From NCBI GenBank assembly GCA_045540975.1, contig JAZQIE010000026.1, positions 1 to 9,898 on the forward strand: 9,898 nucleotides of DNA, given 5' to 3'. Under the pieces are notes generated by a model. That model searched no databases, was not told where the DNA came from, and saw only the letters and a program-made list of their open reading frames with translations. This document shows positions 1 to 6,598 of the stretch, piece by piece. The DNA is from SIG510 sp045540975. GTDB taxonomy: Bacteria > Bacillota > Clostridia > Oscillospirales > JAAYXM01. Position 1 is the stretch's first letter. The number at the start of each line of letters is the position of its first letter. A program made the translations under genes and the position numbers.

Positions 1-1934
1 TCGATTACGTTCCGAACAGTTCCGACCAGTTCCATTCCGGGCTTTAAGTCGGACATATCAAGCACATCTTGTCTGAGTATCGGTGCAGGTAATTCGTCGC
101 GCGGATCGCGTCCGGGTTTCTCTAAATCCTTTACAATGTCAACAAGTGTCGGTACACCGCAACCACATTGCTGCGCGACTGACTCGGCACCGTGTTTTGC
201 AACATATGCGCTCAGTGCTTCTTCTCCGCAAAGAGTAAGAAGTTTTTTTGCGGTTCCGTAAGATTCGGGGTGCACACCGGTGCGCTCAAGCGGGTTGGGA
301 CTTTCGGGAATGCGTAAGAAGCCTGCACACTGTTCAAATGCTTTCGGGCCAAGCTTCGGTACCTTTTTTAGCTGTTCACGGGCGGTGAATGCACCGTTTT
401 CCTCACGATATGCAACGATGTTCTTTGCAACGGTGGAGGAAATGCCTGCAACATAGGAAAGCAGAGAGGGAGATGCGGTATTCAAATCAACACCGACTTG
501 GTTGACACAGGATTCCACAACACCGCTTAAGGCATCGCTGAGTTGACCTTGCGGCATATCATGTTGATACTGACCGACACCGATTGCCTTAGGCTCAATC
601 TTGACAAGTTCCGCAAGCGGGTCTTGAAGACGGCGTGCGATGGATACCGCTGAACGGAGGGAAACGTCAAAATTGGGGAATTCGGTTGCGGCGAGTTTGG
701 ATGCGGAATAAACGGAAGCACCTGCTTCATTTACAACCACATACGAAAGAGGGAGCCCCGAGTCGCGAATCAAATCCGCAATAAAACATTCGGTTTCTTT
801 GGATGCGGTTCCGTTTCCGATCGAGAAGATACTCACCTTATGCTTTTTTACAAGCGCGAGTAAGGTTTTTGCCGCCTCTTCCTTCTTCGACTGCGGAGGA
901 GTCGGATAGACAACAGAAGTATCCAAAACCTTACCGGTTGCATCCACAACCGCAATTTTACAGCCGGTACGGTATGCAGGGTCAACACCCATCACGACAT
1001 GCCCTTTGATGGGCGGCTGCATCAAGAGATGACGGAGATTTAAGGAAAACAGATTGATTGCCTGTGTGCTCGCGAAATCGGTTAGGGTACTGCGAAGTTC
1101 TCGTTCCAATGATGGCGCAATCAAACGCGACCACGCATCTTCGCAGATTTCGCGAATCAAATCGCTGCATTTTCCGCTGAGCGTTGCAATGGATGTAAAG
1201 AGTGTTCCGATAGCGCGCTGATCGGGAAATTCCAATTTAATTTTCAAAAACTCTTCACGTTCACCGCGGTTGAGTGCCAAAACACGGTGTCCTGCGAGTT
1301 TTTTGACCGGCTCGGAAAAATCATAATACATCCGATAGACCGAATCCGCATCGCCCGCTGCTTTTGAGAACAGAATTGCCTCTCGCATTGCGAGGGAACG
1401 GAGTTCTTTGCGGGATGCGGCATCGTCGGACAGAATTTCCGCAATAATATCCGATGCGCCCGAAATCGCACTTTCCGCATCGGGGACATCGTCACCGATG
1501 TAATCCTCTGCTAATTTTAAGAGTTCTGCACGGGTTTGGTCTTGCTTCAAAATCGCTTCAGAGAGCGGCTCCAGACCGCGCTCGCGTGCAATGGTGGCAC
1601 GGGTGCGGCGTTTCGGACGGAAGGGACGGTAAACATCTTCGAGTTCGGAAAGTGTGGTTGCATTTGTAAGTAATGCTGCAATTTCTTCGGTCATTGCACC
1701 TTGCTCGGTAATTGCGGCTGCAATTTCCTCTCTGCGCTTTTCCAAATTGCGCAAATACTGCAGACGTTCATGAAGTTCGCGCAGAATCTGATCATCCATT
1801 GACCCCGTGAGTTCTTTTCTGTATCGCGCGATGAAGGGGATGGTGTTACCTTCGTCAATCAATTGAATGACATTTTCAATATGCTTTTGATTTAGCTTAA
1901 ATTCTTCGCATAGCCTTTGAATAATCTGTTCCAT
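1..1934 (-). CDS. tex: Tex-family RNA-binding transcription accessory protein (C-terminus cut by window edge)
   Basis: I translated 644 codons from ATG 1934 to the window edge without a stop. Tex proteins are cytoplasmic nucleic-acid-binding factors linked to transcription. Visible order: a helical N-terminal region with FIARYRKELTG (about residues 34-44) and VYRPFRPKRRTRATIARERG (about 101-120), both Tex hallmarks. A YqgF/RNase H-like fold follows, with GVDPAYRTGCKIAVVD (about 316-331) and VNEAGASVYSASKLA (about 401-415). Next come RLQDPLAELVKIEPKAIGVG (about 435-454) and helix-hairpin-helix segments from VGVDLNTAS (about 480). The start of the S1 domain, MSDLKPGMELVGTVRNV, begins near residue 627; family members are usually 715-785 residues, so roughly 75 or more are missing. 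The start is supported by GGAG (minus strand, 1941-1944) six bases upstream. It is transcribed divergently from RNase J. The family assignment is firm; the precise cellular role of Tex is not well defined. Confidence 0.96.
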   Translation of the reverse strand, partial: MEQIIQRLCEEFKLNQKHIENVIQLIDEGNTIPFIARYRKELTGSMDDQILRELHERLQYLRNLEKRREEIAAAITEQGAMTEEIAALLTNATTLSELEDVYRPFRPKRRTRATIARERGLEPLSEAILKQDQTRAELLKLAEDYIGDDVPDAESAISGASDIIAEILSDDAASRKELRSLAMREAILFSKAAGDADSVYRMYYDFSEPVKKLAGHRVLALNRGEREEFLKIKLEFPDQRAIGTLFTSIATLSGKCSDLIREICEDAWSRLIAPSLERELRSTLTDFASTQAINLFSLNLRHLLMQPPIKGHVVMGVDPAYRTGCKIAVVDATGKVLDTSVVYPTPPQSKKEEAAKTLLALVKKHKVSIFSIGNGTASKETECFIADLIRDSGLPLSYVVVNEAGASVYSASKLAATEFPNFDVSLRSAVSIARRLQDPLAELVKIEPKAIGVGQYQHDMPQGQLSDALSGVVESCVNQVGVDLNTASPSLLSYVAGISSTVAKNIVAYREENGAFTAREQLKKVPKLGPKAFEQCAGFLRIPESPNPLERTGVHPESYGTAKKLLTLCGEEALSAYVAKHGAESVAQQCGCGVPTLVDIVKDLEKPGRDPRDELPAPILRQDVLDMSDLKPGMELVGTVRNVI

Positions 1935-1976
1935 AACAAACTCCTTTTAAGTGAAAACTCACACCTCATTTCCTTT

Positions 1977-2005
1977 ATTGTACTGGATTTTTGCGAAAAA
2001 GTCAA
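1977..2005 (-). promoter_or_regulatory. sigma-A promoter for tex
   Basis: On the minus strand, TTGACT (2005-2000) and TACAAT (1982-1977) are separated by exactly 17 bases. This is close to the vegetative consensus TTGACA-17-TATAAT. It lies 43 bases upstream of the tex start codon, leaving a short leader that ends in the AAAAGGAG ribosome binding site. The assignment rests on sequence match only. Confidence 0.7.
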
Positions 2006-2060
2006 AAGGTTGCGCAAGGTATATTTTTTTGACTTCATGTCTACACTTAAGAAAAAGGGG

Positions 2061-2089
2061 TGTACAAATTTTGGAAAATCTGTTATAAT
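2061..2089 (+). promoter_or_regulatory. Extended -10 promoter for the RNase J gene
   Basis: TGTACA (2061-2066) lies 17 bases upstream of a perfect TATAAT (2084-2089). The -10 is preceded by TGT, giving the extended -10 form TGnTATAAT, which compensates for the weak -35 (4 of 6 matches). Initiation is expected near 2096, leaving a leader of about 195 nt before the RNase J start, unusually long for this window. Confidence 0.7.
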
Positions 2090-2096
2090 TAACATA

Positions 2097-2291
2097 CTGT
2101 TTTGTGTGTATGTCGGATACGTCCGACTGAAATAGAGAAACCTTCATCGTGACGCGACAAGTGAATTGTGGGGAGAGTGGCAGGATGTCAATTTAATTGA
2201 CCCGGGAAGTTCGGCCGCTTTATTTTGGTGTGTAAAAACACTTGCCGCTTTACTTTGAGAAAAGAAATTGAATTGGAGATGTATTGTATTT
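2097..2291 (+). promoter_or_regulatory. Long, potentially structured 5' leader of RNase J mRNA
   Basis: No gene was found in this stretch. It contains several self-complementary elements. The first is a stem GTCGGA/TCCGAC with a TACG loop (2112-2127). The second is GTCAA/TTGAC with a five-base loop (2188-2202). A long-range pairing joins GCGACAAGTG (2154-2163) to CACTTGCCGC (2239-2248), with 9 of 10 positions pairing. AGAGTGGC (2174-2181) can pair with GCCGCTTT (2214-2221), including two G-U pairs. GCCGCTTTAyTTTG occurs twice (2214-2227 and 2244-2257), so two copies could compete for the same partner. I do not recognise it as a known riboswitch class. A structured, possibly autoregulatory leader is inference; it could also be an unstructured spacer. 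Confidence 0.4.
2214..2257 (+). repeat. Direct repeat pair, period 30, in the RNase J leader
   Basis: GCCGCTTTATTTTG at 2214-2227 and GCCGCTTTACTTTG at 2244-2257 match at 13 of 14 positions. Between them lies a small GTGT/ACAC inverted repeat around AAAA (2229-2240). The second copy overlaps the right arm of the long-range pairing described for the leader, and the first overlaps the right arm of an inner stem. Confidence 0.75.
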
Positions 2292-3950
2292 ATGGCACAA
2301 AAATTTAAAATGACAGCATTGGGCGGGCTCAATGAAATCGGCAAAAACTTGTACGTATATGAGTTCGCGGGTGAGATGCTGATTGTGGATTGCGGACTTG
2401 CTTTCCCTGATGACGAAATGCTGGGTGTTGACCTTGTGATTCCTGATATTTCGTATCTTGTGAAGAACAAGAGTCACATTCGCGGAATTTTGATTACACA
2501 CGGACATGAAGACCACATCGGTGCGCTTCCGTATGTTCTTAAGCAAATCAATGTTCCCATTTACGCGACCAAACTGACGGCAGGGATTATTTCCAACAAA
2601 CTTGAGGAACATCATCTGCTTTCCACCACTAAAATTAAAATTGTTTCCGCGGGTGACGTGGTTAATATCGGAAACTTCAAGGTGGAGTTTATCCGCGTAA
2701 ACCACTCCATTGCGGATGCGGTTGCGATTGCAATTACCACCGCGCTCGGAACGGTAATCCATACGGGTGACTTTAAACTGGACACCACTCCGATTGAAGG
2801 GGAAATGATGGATATTGTCCGATTGGGTGAGCTTGGAAAAAAGGGCGTGTTGGCACTCTTTTCCGAGTCTACCAACGTGGAACGCCCGGGGTATACGGTT
2901 TCCGAACGGAAAGTCGGTGAGAGCTTTGATGCACTCTTTAAGGATTGTAACCAGCGTATCATCGTCACCACCTTTGCATCAAACATCCACCGTGTGCAGC
3001 AGATTATCAATTCTGCCGCGAAATACGGAAGAAAGGTCGCAATTTCCGGCCGCAGTATGGAAAACATCATGGGTGTTGCGCAAAATTTAGAGTATCTGGA
3101 TGTTCCGCATGATATTTTGGTTGATGTAAATGATATCAGCCGTTATCCGAAAAATAAAATCTGCATTGTGACAACCGGTAGCCAAGGTGAAACCATGAGT
3201 GCGCTTTACCGAATCGCGTTTTCCGGACACAAGAAGATTGAAATTCAAAAGGGTGACCGTGTGATCATTTCCGCAAGCCCGATTCCCGGAAATGAAAAGG
3301 GGATCAGCGTTGTCATCAACGAACTGTTCCGCAAGGGTGCGGAAGTGATTTATGAAAAACTTGCCGATGTTCACGTTTCGGGTCACGCGTGTCAGGAAGA
3401 GTTGAAACTCATGCTGGCACTCACAAAACCGAAATATTTTGTACCCATCCATGGCGAATACCGTCATTTGCGCGCCCACGTCGAACTTGCAAAACTTATG
3501 GGTGTGAAGCCGAAGAACGCATTCATTGCGGACGTTGGTCAAAGCTTTGAAATCACAGAAAAAGGCGCAAAACTCGGTGCTACCGTTCCGTCGGGCAAGG
3601 TTTTGGTGGACGGTTTGGGTGTCGGTGATGTCGGGAATGTTGTTCTGCGAGACCGAAAGCACCTTGCGGAGGACGGAATCATTGTTGTTACCGTTTCTGT
3701 GAATGCAGCAACAGGAAAATTGGTTTCGGGTCCCGATATTGTCTCTCGCGGCTTTATTTATGTACGTGAGGCTGAGGATTTGATGGGTGAATTGAGTGAA
3801 GTTGCAACAACTGTTTTGGAAAAAGTTAAGGACTACCGCAAAACGGATTGGATGACCGTGAAAAATCAGTTAAAGGGCAGCTTGTCCGATTTCCTCTATC
3901 AAAAAACCAAACGCTCTCCGATGATTCTGCCGATTATCATGGAAGTTTAA
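2292..3950 (+). CDS. rnj: Ribonuclease J (metallo-beta-lactamase/beta-CASP RNase)
   Basis: A 552-residue cytoplasmic zinc-dependent RNase, predicted to have 5'-3' exonucleolytic and endonucleolytic activity in mRNA turnover and rRNA maturation. Visible features: LGGLNEIGKN near residue 10, the family start signature; metal motif HGHEDH at 70-75; further ligands in NHSIADA (His138) and HTGDFKLD (His157, Asp160). A beta-CASP insert follows with FSESTNVERPG, TTFASNIHR, VTTGSQGE and the PIHGEYRH motif, then an RNase J C-terminal domain ending near ILPIIMEV. Length matches the usual 550-560. I chose ATG 2292 because family homology begins there. An in-frame TTG at 2268 would add eight residues and lacks a good ribosome site. 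The only SD-like element, GGAG at 2275-2278, is 13 bases from the ATG, which is long and may mean modest translation. It is monocistronic, ending at a strong terminator. Confidence 0.96.
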   Translation: MAQKFKMTALGGLNEIGKNLYVYEFAGEMLIVDCGLAFPDDEMLGVDLVIPDISYLVKNKSHIRGILITHGHEDHIGALPYVLKQINVPIYATKLTAGIISNKLEEHHLLSTTKIKIVSAGDVVNIGNFKVEFIRVNHSIADAVAIAITTALGTVIHTGDFKLDTTPIEGEMMDIVRLGELGKKGVLALFSESTNVERPGYTVSERKVGESFDALFKDCNQRIIVTTFASNIHRVQQIINSAAKYGRKVAISGRSMENIMGVAQNLEYLDVPHDILVDVNDISRYPKNKICIVTTGSQGETMSALYRIAFSGHKKIEIQKGDRVIISASPIPGNEKGISVVINELFRKGAEVIYEKLADVHVSGHACQEELKLMLALTKPKYFVPIHGEYRHLRAHVELAKLMGVKPKNAFIADVGQSFEITEKGAKLGATVPSGKVLVDGLGVGDVGNVVLRDRKHLAEDGIIVVTVSVNAATGKLVSGPDIVSRGFIYVREAEDLMGELSEVATTVLEKVKDYRKTDWMTVKNQLKGSLSDFLYQKTKRSPMILPIIMEV

Positions 3951-3955
3951 ACAGA

Positions 3956-3994
3956 AAAAAGGGATGCAGCTCAATGTGAGCCGCATCCCTTTTT
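3956..3994 (+). terminator. Bidirectional rho-independent terminator between RNase J and spoVM
   Basis: The stem GGGATGC-a-GCTCA pairs with TGAGC-c-GCATCCC around a three-base loop, with one mismatch. It is flanked by an A-run on the left and a T-run on the right. The plus-strand reading ends RNase J transcripts six bases after the stop codon. The minus-strand reading also ends in a run of Ts and serves the convergent spoVM unit, whose stop codon is at 4001-4003. Confidence 0.93.
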
Positions 3995-4000
3995 ATGTAG

Positions 4001-4087
4001 TTAGAACTCTTGTGTTTTTGGTATCTTGAAGATGGAACGAAGGATTCCTTGCAGGAGTTTCGGTGAACGGAGAACTACGATTTTCAT
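4001..4087 (-). CDS. spoVM: SpoVM-like spore coat anchor peptide
   Basis: A 28-residue peptide beginning MKIVVLRSPKLLQGILR and continuing SIFKIPKTQEF. SpoVM of Bacillus subtilis is a 26-residue amphipathic helix that recognises the convex outer forespore membrane and recruits the coat ATPase SpoIVA. Compared with my memory of that protein (MKFYTIKLPKFLGGIVR...), the same positions hold Met1, Lys2, Pro9, Lys10, Leu12, Gly14, Ile15 and Arg17. The membrane-geometry proline at position 9 is among them. The hydrophobic/basic helical pattern is also kept. The start is fixed by GGGAGG (minus strand 4100-4095) seven bases upstream. Its SD directly follows the stop codon of the upstream membrane-peptide gene, so translation is probably coupled. 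Extending the frame upstream gives a cysteine-rich false N-terminus with no SpoVM resemblance. Identity is inferred by eye, but the context (sipL nearby) fits. Confidence 0.85.
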   Translation of the reverse strand: MKIVVLRSPKLLQGILRSIFKIPKTQEF

Positions 4088-4101
4088 GAATTTGCCTCCC
4101 T

Positions 4102-4245
4102 TTAGCTGCAAAATAGAGATATGCCAATGATTAACATCAAGACACAGAGGACAAATACGAGAAACCTGGAAGGAAAGAGTACACCCAATAAAATACCTCC
4201 GGCAAGGGCAATTATGGGAACAACAGTACCGAAACATCGCCGCAT
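4102..4245 (-). CDS. Small hydrophobic membrane peptide upstream of spoVM, unknown function
   Basis: A 47-residue peptide starting MRRCFGTVVPIIALAGG, then a second hydrophobic stretch FLVFVLCVLMLIIGISLF. There are two predicted membrane segments, at about residues 8-24 and 28-46. They are separated by a short LFPSR turn, giving a hairpin-like topology with a positively charged N-terminus (Arg2, Arg3). It has three cysteines (4, 34 and 46). The start is supported by GGGAGG (minus strand 4260-4255) nine bases upstream. Its stop codon TAA runs directly into the spoVM ribosome binding site (TAAAGGGAGG), so the two genes form a tight unit and may act in the same sporulation step. An ATG-TAA start-stop pair at 4250-4245 overlaps the start. 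I do not recognise the family. It could be a forespore-membrane protein, but that is only context-based inference. Confidence 0.7.
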   Translation of the reverse strand: MRRCFGTVVPIIALAGGILLGVLFPSRFLVFVLCVLMLIIGISLFCS

Positions 4246-4308
4246 TACATCAAGCCTCCCATTTGTCTTCTGCTAACAGTATACGCGAAACGGAAGATTG
4301 TGTGATAG

Positions 4309-6450
4309 TTAGCGGAGTTGCATGAATTCTTCGGATGCAATCGAGGTGAGGTCGGTAAAGTCAAGCGGCTCGTTGTTATGCTCCAAGTATGCAACCAGAT
4401 CGCAGAAGAATTGATAGAAGACGGATTGATTTCGCATATGGCTGGAAAGCAAATAGCGCTCTTTGGTAGATTCCAACCGCTTCATTAAAGATTTTCTTGC
4501 GTCACGGCGTTTGATGGCAAGCGTTTTCATATCGGAAAACTTTTTCTGCGCGTTGAAATCCATGAGTTCAAACAGTGCTAGATAATCCTCTGCCAAGCAA
4601 CGATGATTTTCAAACTCAAACAGATAGCGCCGTGCCATCAGCGGATTCAAGGTGATTTGTTCAAATGCCGAAATTGCTTTGTTAGATAGTGCGCAGATAC
4701 GTTTAAGATATGCTTCGTTTTCTGCGCGCTTCTTTGAAAGCGTCGCAATTGCTTCGCCGGGGAAATTACGCGGATAGGGTTTATCCTTATTCACATAGCT
4801 GTAGAAGTAATATCCGCAGGAGAAACAGAGGAGATGCTGCAAACTGTCGCAAAGCCAATATGCACCGCTTTGTGTTTTAAACGGCTCCGCCAATTCATCC
4901 AAACAGGAAAATGCTTCGTCTGCGAGATACGCCTGATTTCCGAAAGTGCGGTATGTGTAGCGGCGGCTTGCCTCGGATTCTGTGCCCGCGCCTGCAAAAT
5001 TCCAAGCATAGTCCGCCTGAATGTGGTGTGTGCGGTCGTAACTCATGTCCCAAGACGAATAGGATTGCATCCCTTCTGCACCGTCCCGCTCCGCAATCTG
5101 CATGATGAGGGTATTATTGCGAACAGATGATGTAAGAAGATTCCAATGATAATAACCGTTCCAAGGCTTAACGGTGCGGCGAAGACCCAATTCCGGCTTT
5201 AAATCATGATACATTTGCATGGAGTCTAAATCCTGATAAGACCACCAATCGATTATTGTGACATCCAAAAGGTCTGCTTTTTTCAGCGCATCGAGGAAGG
5301 TATCGGGGCAATCAATTGACATCAATGTGTCCTGATACAGATATATGTTTTTCATTCCCTTGGATTTTAAGTGCGAAATCAACTTAATCGCGTGACGGAT
5401 GAAGTTTTCGCTTCGGGTAAATTTGCGACACACTTCGCACTCGCACCAGGGGGAAACTACCTCGTGGACATGATTCGGATTTGTGCCGATTTCTTCGCGG
5501 ACTTCGTCCAAACCGATGTGGAATGAGTCAATGCCGTTCGGAAGTAAATACGTGTCGATCATATAGTCGAAAATATCAAACAGTACACGGTATGTCTCTT
5601 CCGAAGAAAGGCAGAATCCGTGTCCTGTGGATGTGCCGTCTGCGGTCTTTGCGGAGATAGACGGATACATTCGCGGAATTAATGTGTTGTGACCGAGGCT
5701 GTTAAACAACGGAAAAACAGTTACACCGCGCGAAAGACCGTATCGGATCAATTCTCCGAAAAAGTCCTCGCTGTACATCGGGGTTGATGTCTCGCGGTCA
5801 ATTCGGCACCCCTGCGTCGGGGAATAGTAACGTGTGACAACCGAGGTTTTCAGTTCGGGGTATTTCGGGATCGGAAGATAAAAATACTCGCTGATACGTT
5901 GATCGTACTGGACACACCAGCAACCGTACACGCCGACAACCAGCTGATTCATTTTTTGATTTGCGAGAGTGTCAATCACATTTTTCCAATCCTCAAGATT
6001 CATCAAATTACTGCCGTATCGACATTCGATGAAATGTCCGCGTGTTTTCAGTTTCGGCCAGTCAACAATCTTCACGTGCGGCAGATAAGTTTCCGCGCCG
6101 ATACGCTCGGACATTTGAATCAAAGTGAGGACTCCATAGTATAAACCAATCGGTCCAAACCCGGTGATGACAATTTTGTCGTGTGTTGCAAGCAGTTCGT
6201 AGCCTTGCTCGGAGTTCTCCATTTTGGACGGATATCGGTCCGAGAGTTCCACGGTGACGGGAACGCCTGCATTTCCGCACGGACGACAAATATGCTGTGT
6301 CAAAAATGACGAAAGTGTTTTCAATGCGGTTTGTATGGCGGGATGATCGCTTGCAAGTGAGGAAATAATGCGATCTCCCAAACAAATCGAATGATCGGAA
6401 AGAACGGAAACCTGCTGCGGAACAGGTATAATCTTATCAATAGCAGTCAT
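4309..6450 (-). CDS. Glycoside hydrolase family 20 protein (beta-N-acetylhexosaminidase-like), cytoplasmic
   Basis: A 713-residue protein with the GH20 layout. An N-terminal alpha/beta domain (about 1-130) ends in GFGPIGLYYGVLTLIQM (97-113). Then comes a TIM-barrel with the entry motif LKTRGHFIECRYG (134-146), the GH20 acid-base pair in FHIGLDEV (Asp315-Glu316) and aromatic sugar-site residues such as DWWSYQD (401-407). GH20 enzymes remove terminal N-acetylglucosamine or N-acetylgalactosamine by substrate-assisted catalysis. No signal peptide or membrane segment is visible, so the substrate should be intracellular, for example imported or recycled amino-sugar oligosaccharides. A cysteine cluster CECEVC (336-341) sits after the catalytic pair and could bind metal. 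The region beyond about 560 is rich in charged, probably helical sequence without a domain I can name. The start has AAAGGAG (minus strand 6464-6458) seven bases upstream. Its exact sugar specificity cannot be told from sequence. Confidence 0.88.
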   Translation of the reverse strand: MTAIDKIIPVPQQVSVLSDHSICLGDRIISSLASDHPAIQTALKTLSSFLTQHICRPCGNAGVPVTVELSDRYPSKMENSEQGYELLATHDKIVITGFGPIGLYYGVLTLIQMSERIGAETYLPHVKIVDWPKLKTRGHFIECRYGSNLMNLEDWKNVIDTLANQKMNQLVVGVYGCWCVQYDQRISEYFYLPIPKYPELKTSVVTRYYSPTQGCRIDRETSTPMYSEDFFGELIRYGLSRGVTVFPLFNSLGHNTLIPRMYPSISAKTADGTSTGHGFCLSSEETYRVLFDIFDYMIDTYLLPNGIDSFHIGLDEVREEIGTNPNHVHEVVSPWCECEVCRKFTRSENFIRHAIKLISHLKSKGMKNIYLYQDTLMSIDCPDTFLDALKKADLLDVTIIDWWSYQDLDSMQMYHDLKPELGLRRTVKPWNGYYHWNLLTSSVRNNTLIMQIAERDGAEGMQSYSSWDMSYDRTHHIQADYAWNFAGAGTESEASRRYTYRTFGNQAYLADEAFSCLDELAEPFKTQSGAYWLCDSLQHLLCFSCGYYFYSYVNKDKPYPRNFPGEAIATLSKKRAENEAYLKRICALSNKAISAFEQITLNPLMARRYLFEFENHRCLAEDYLALFELMDFNAQKKFSDMKTLAIKRRDARKSLMKRLESTKERYLLSSHMRNQSVFYQFFCDLVAYLEHNNEPLDFTDLTSIASEEFMQLR

Positions 6451-6479
6451 AGTAAAACTCCTTTCGAGGCGCTAAGAAC

Positions 6480-6509
6480 AGTATATCAACCGTGAAATGT
6501 TTCTGTCAA
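6480..6509 (-). promoter_or_regulatory. Sigma-A promoter for the GH20 gene
   Basis: On the minus strand, a perfect TTGACA (6509-6504) is followed after 18 bases by TATACT (6485-6480). The -10 is preceded by TGA, giving an extended -10. It lies about 30 bases upstream of the start codon, pointing to vegetative rather than sporulation-specific expression of this hydrolase. Confidence 0.75.
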
Positions 6510-6539
6510 TTTATATGGAAACTTTTTATGATAAAAAAC

Positions 6540-6568
6540 GAATGTTTTCTCTCTTGGGTGCATAGGTA
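6540..6568 (+). promoter_or_regulatory. Possible sporulation (sigma-E-like) promoter for sipL
   Basis: GAATGTT (6540-6546) and CATAGGTA (6561-6568) are 14 bases apart. This resembles the sigma-E pattern of an ATATT-type -35 and a CATAcAnT -10 with 14-15 base spacing. I see no good sigma-A promoter on this strand upstream of sipL. The match is partial; the argument rests mainly on known mother-cell expression of sipL in Clostridioides difficile. Confidence 0.35.
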
Positions 6569-6598
6569 TGTATCAAAAAGCGAAGGAGAGGTAATCGC

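Noticed and set aside
1892..2147. Overlapping small frames on both strands in the tex-RNase J intergenic region
   Set aside because: They run over promoters and A/T tracts, lack ribosome sites and resemble no protein. The region is better explained by two promoters and a leader.
2268..2291. TTG start adding eight residues to RNase J
   Set aside because: There is no ribosome binding site at proper distance, and family homology begins at the ATG 2292.
3087..3662. A 191-codon minus-strand frame inside RNase J
   Set aside because: It is antisense to a clearly conserved gene, has no ribosome site, and has a composition typical of a shadow frame.
4001..4237. A 78-codon minus-strand frame that contains spoVM at its end
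   Set aside because: The upstream 50 codons are cysteine-rich and dissimilar to anything known. The internal ATG 4087 has an ideal ribosome site and starts exactly at the SpoVM homology. The upstream DNA codes for the hydrophobic peptide in another frame.
4262..4300. Possible sigma-E promoter for the spoVM unit (TATACTGT on the minus strand near 4283-4276)
   Set aside because: Only five of eight -10 positions match, and no convincing -35 lies 14-15 bases upstream; too weak to list although sporulation control is expected.
4272..4313. GCTAAC/GTTAGC inverted repeat overlapping the stop codon of the GH20 gene
   Set aside because: There are only six pairs around a 30-base loop and no T-run, so it does not qualify as a terminator or convincing operator.
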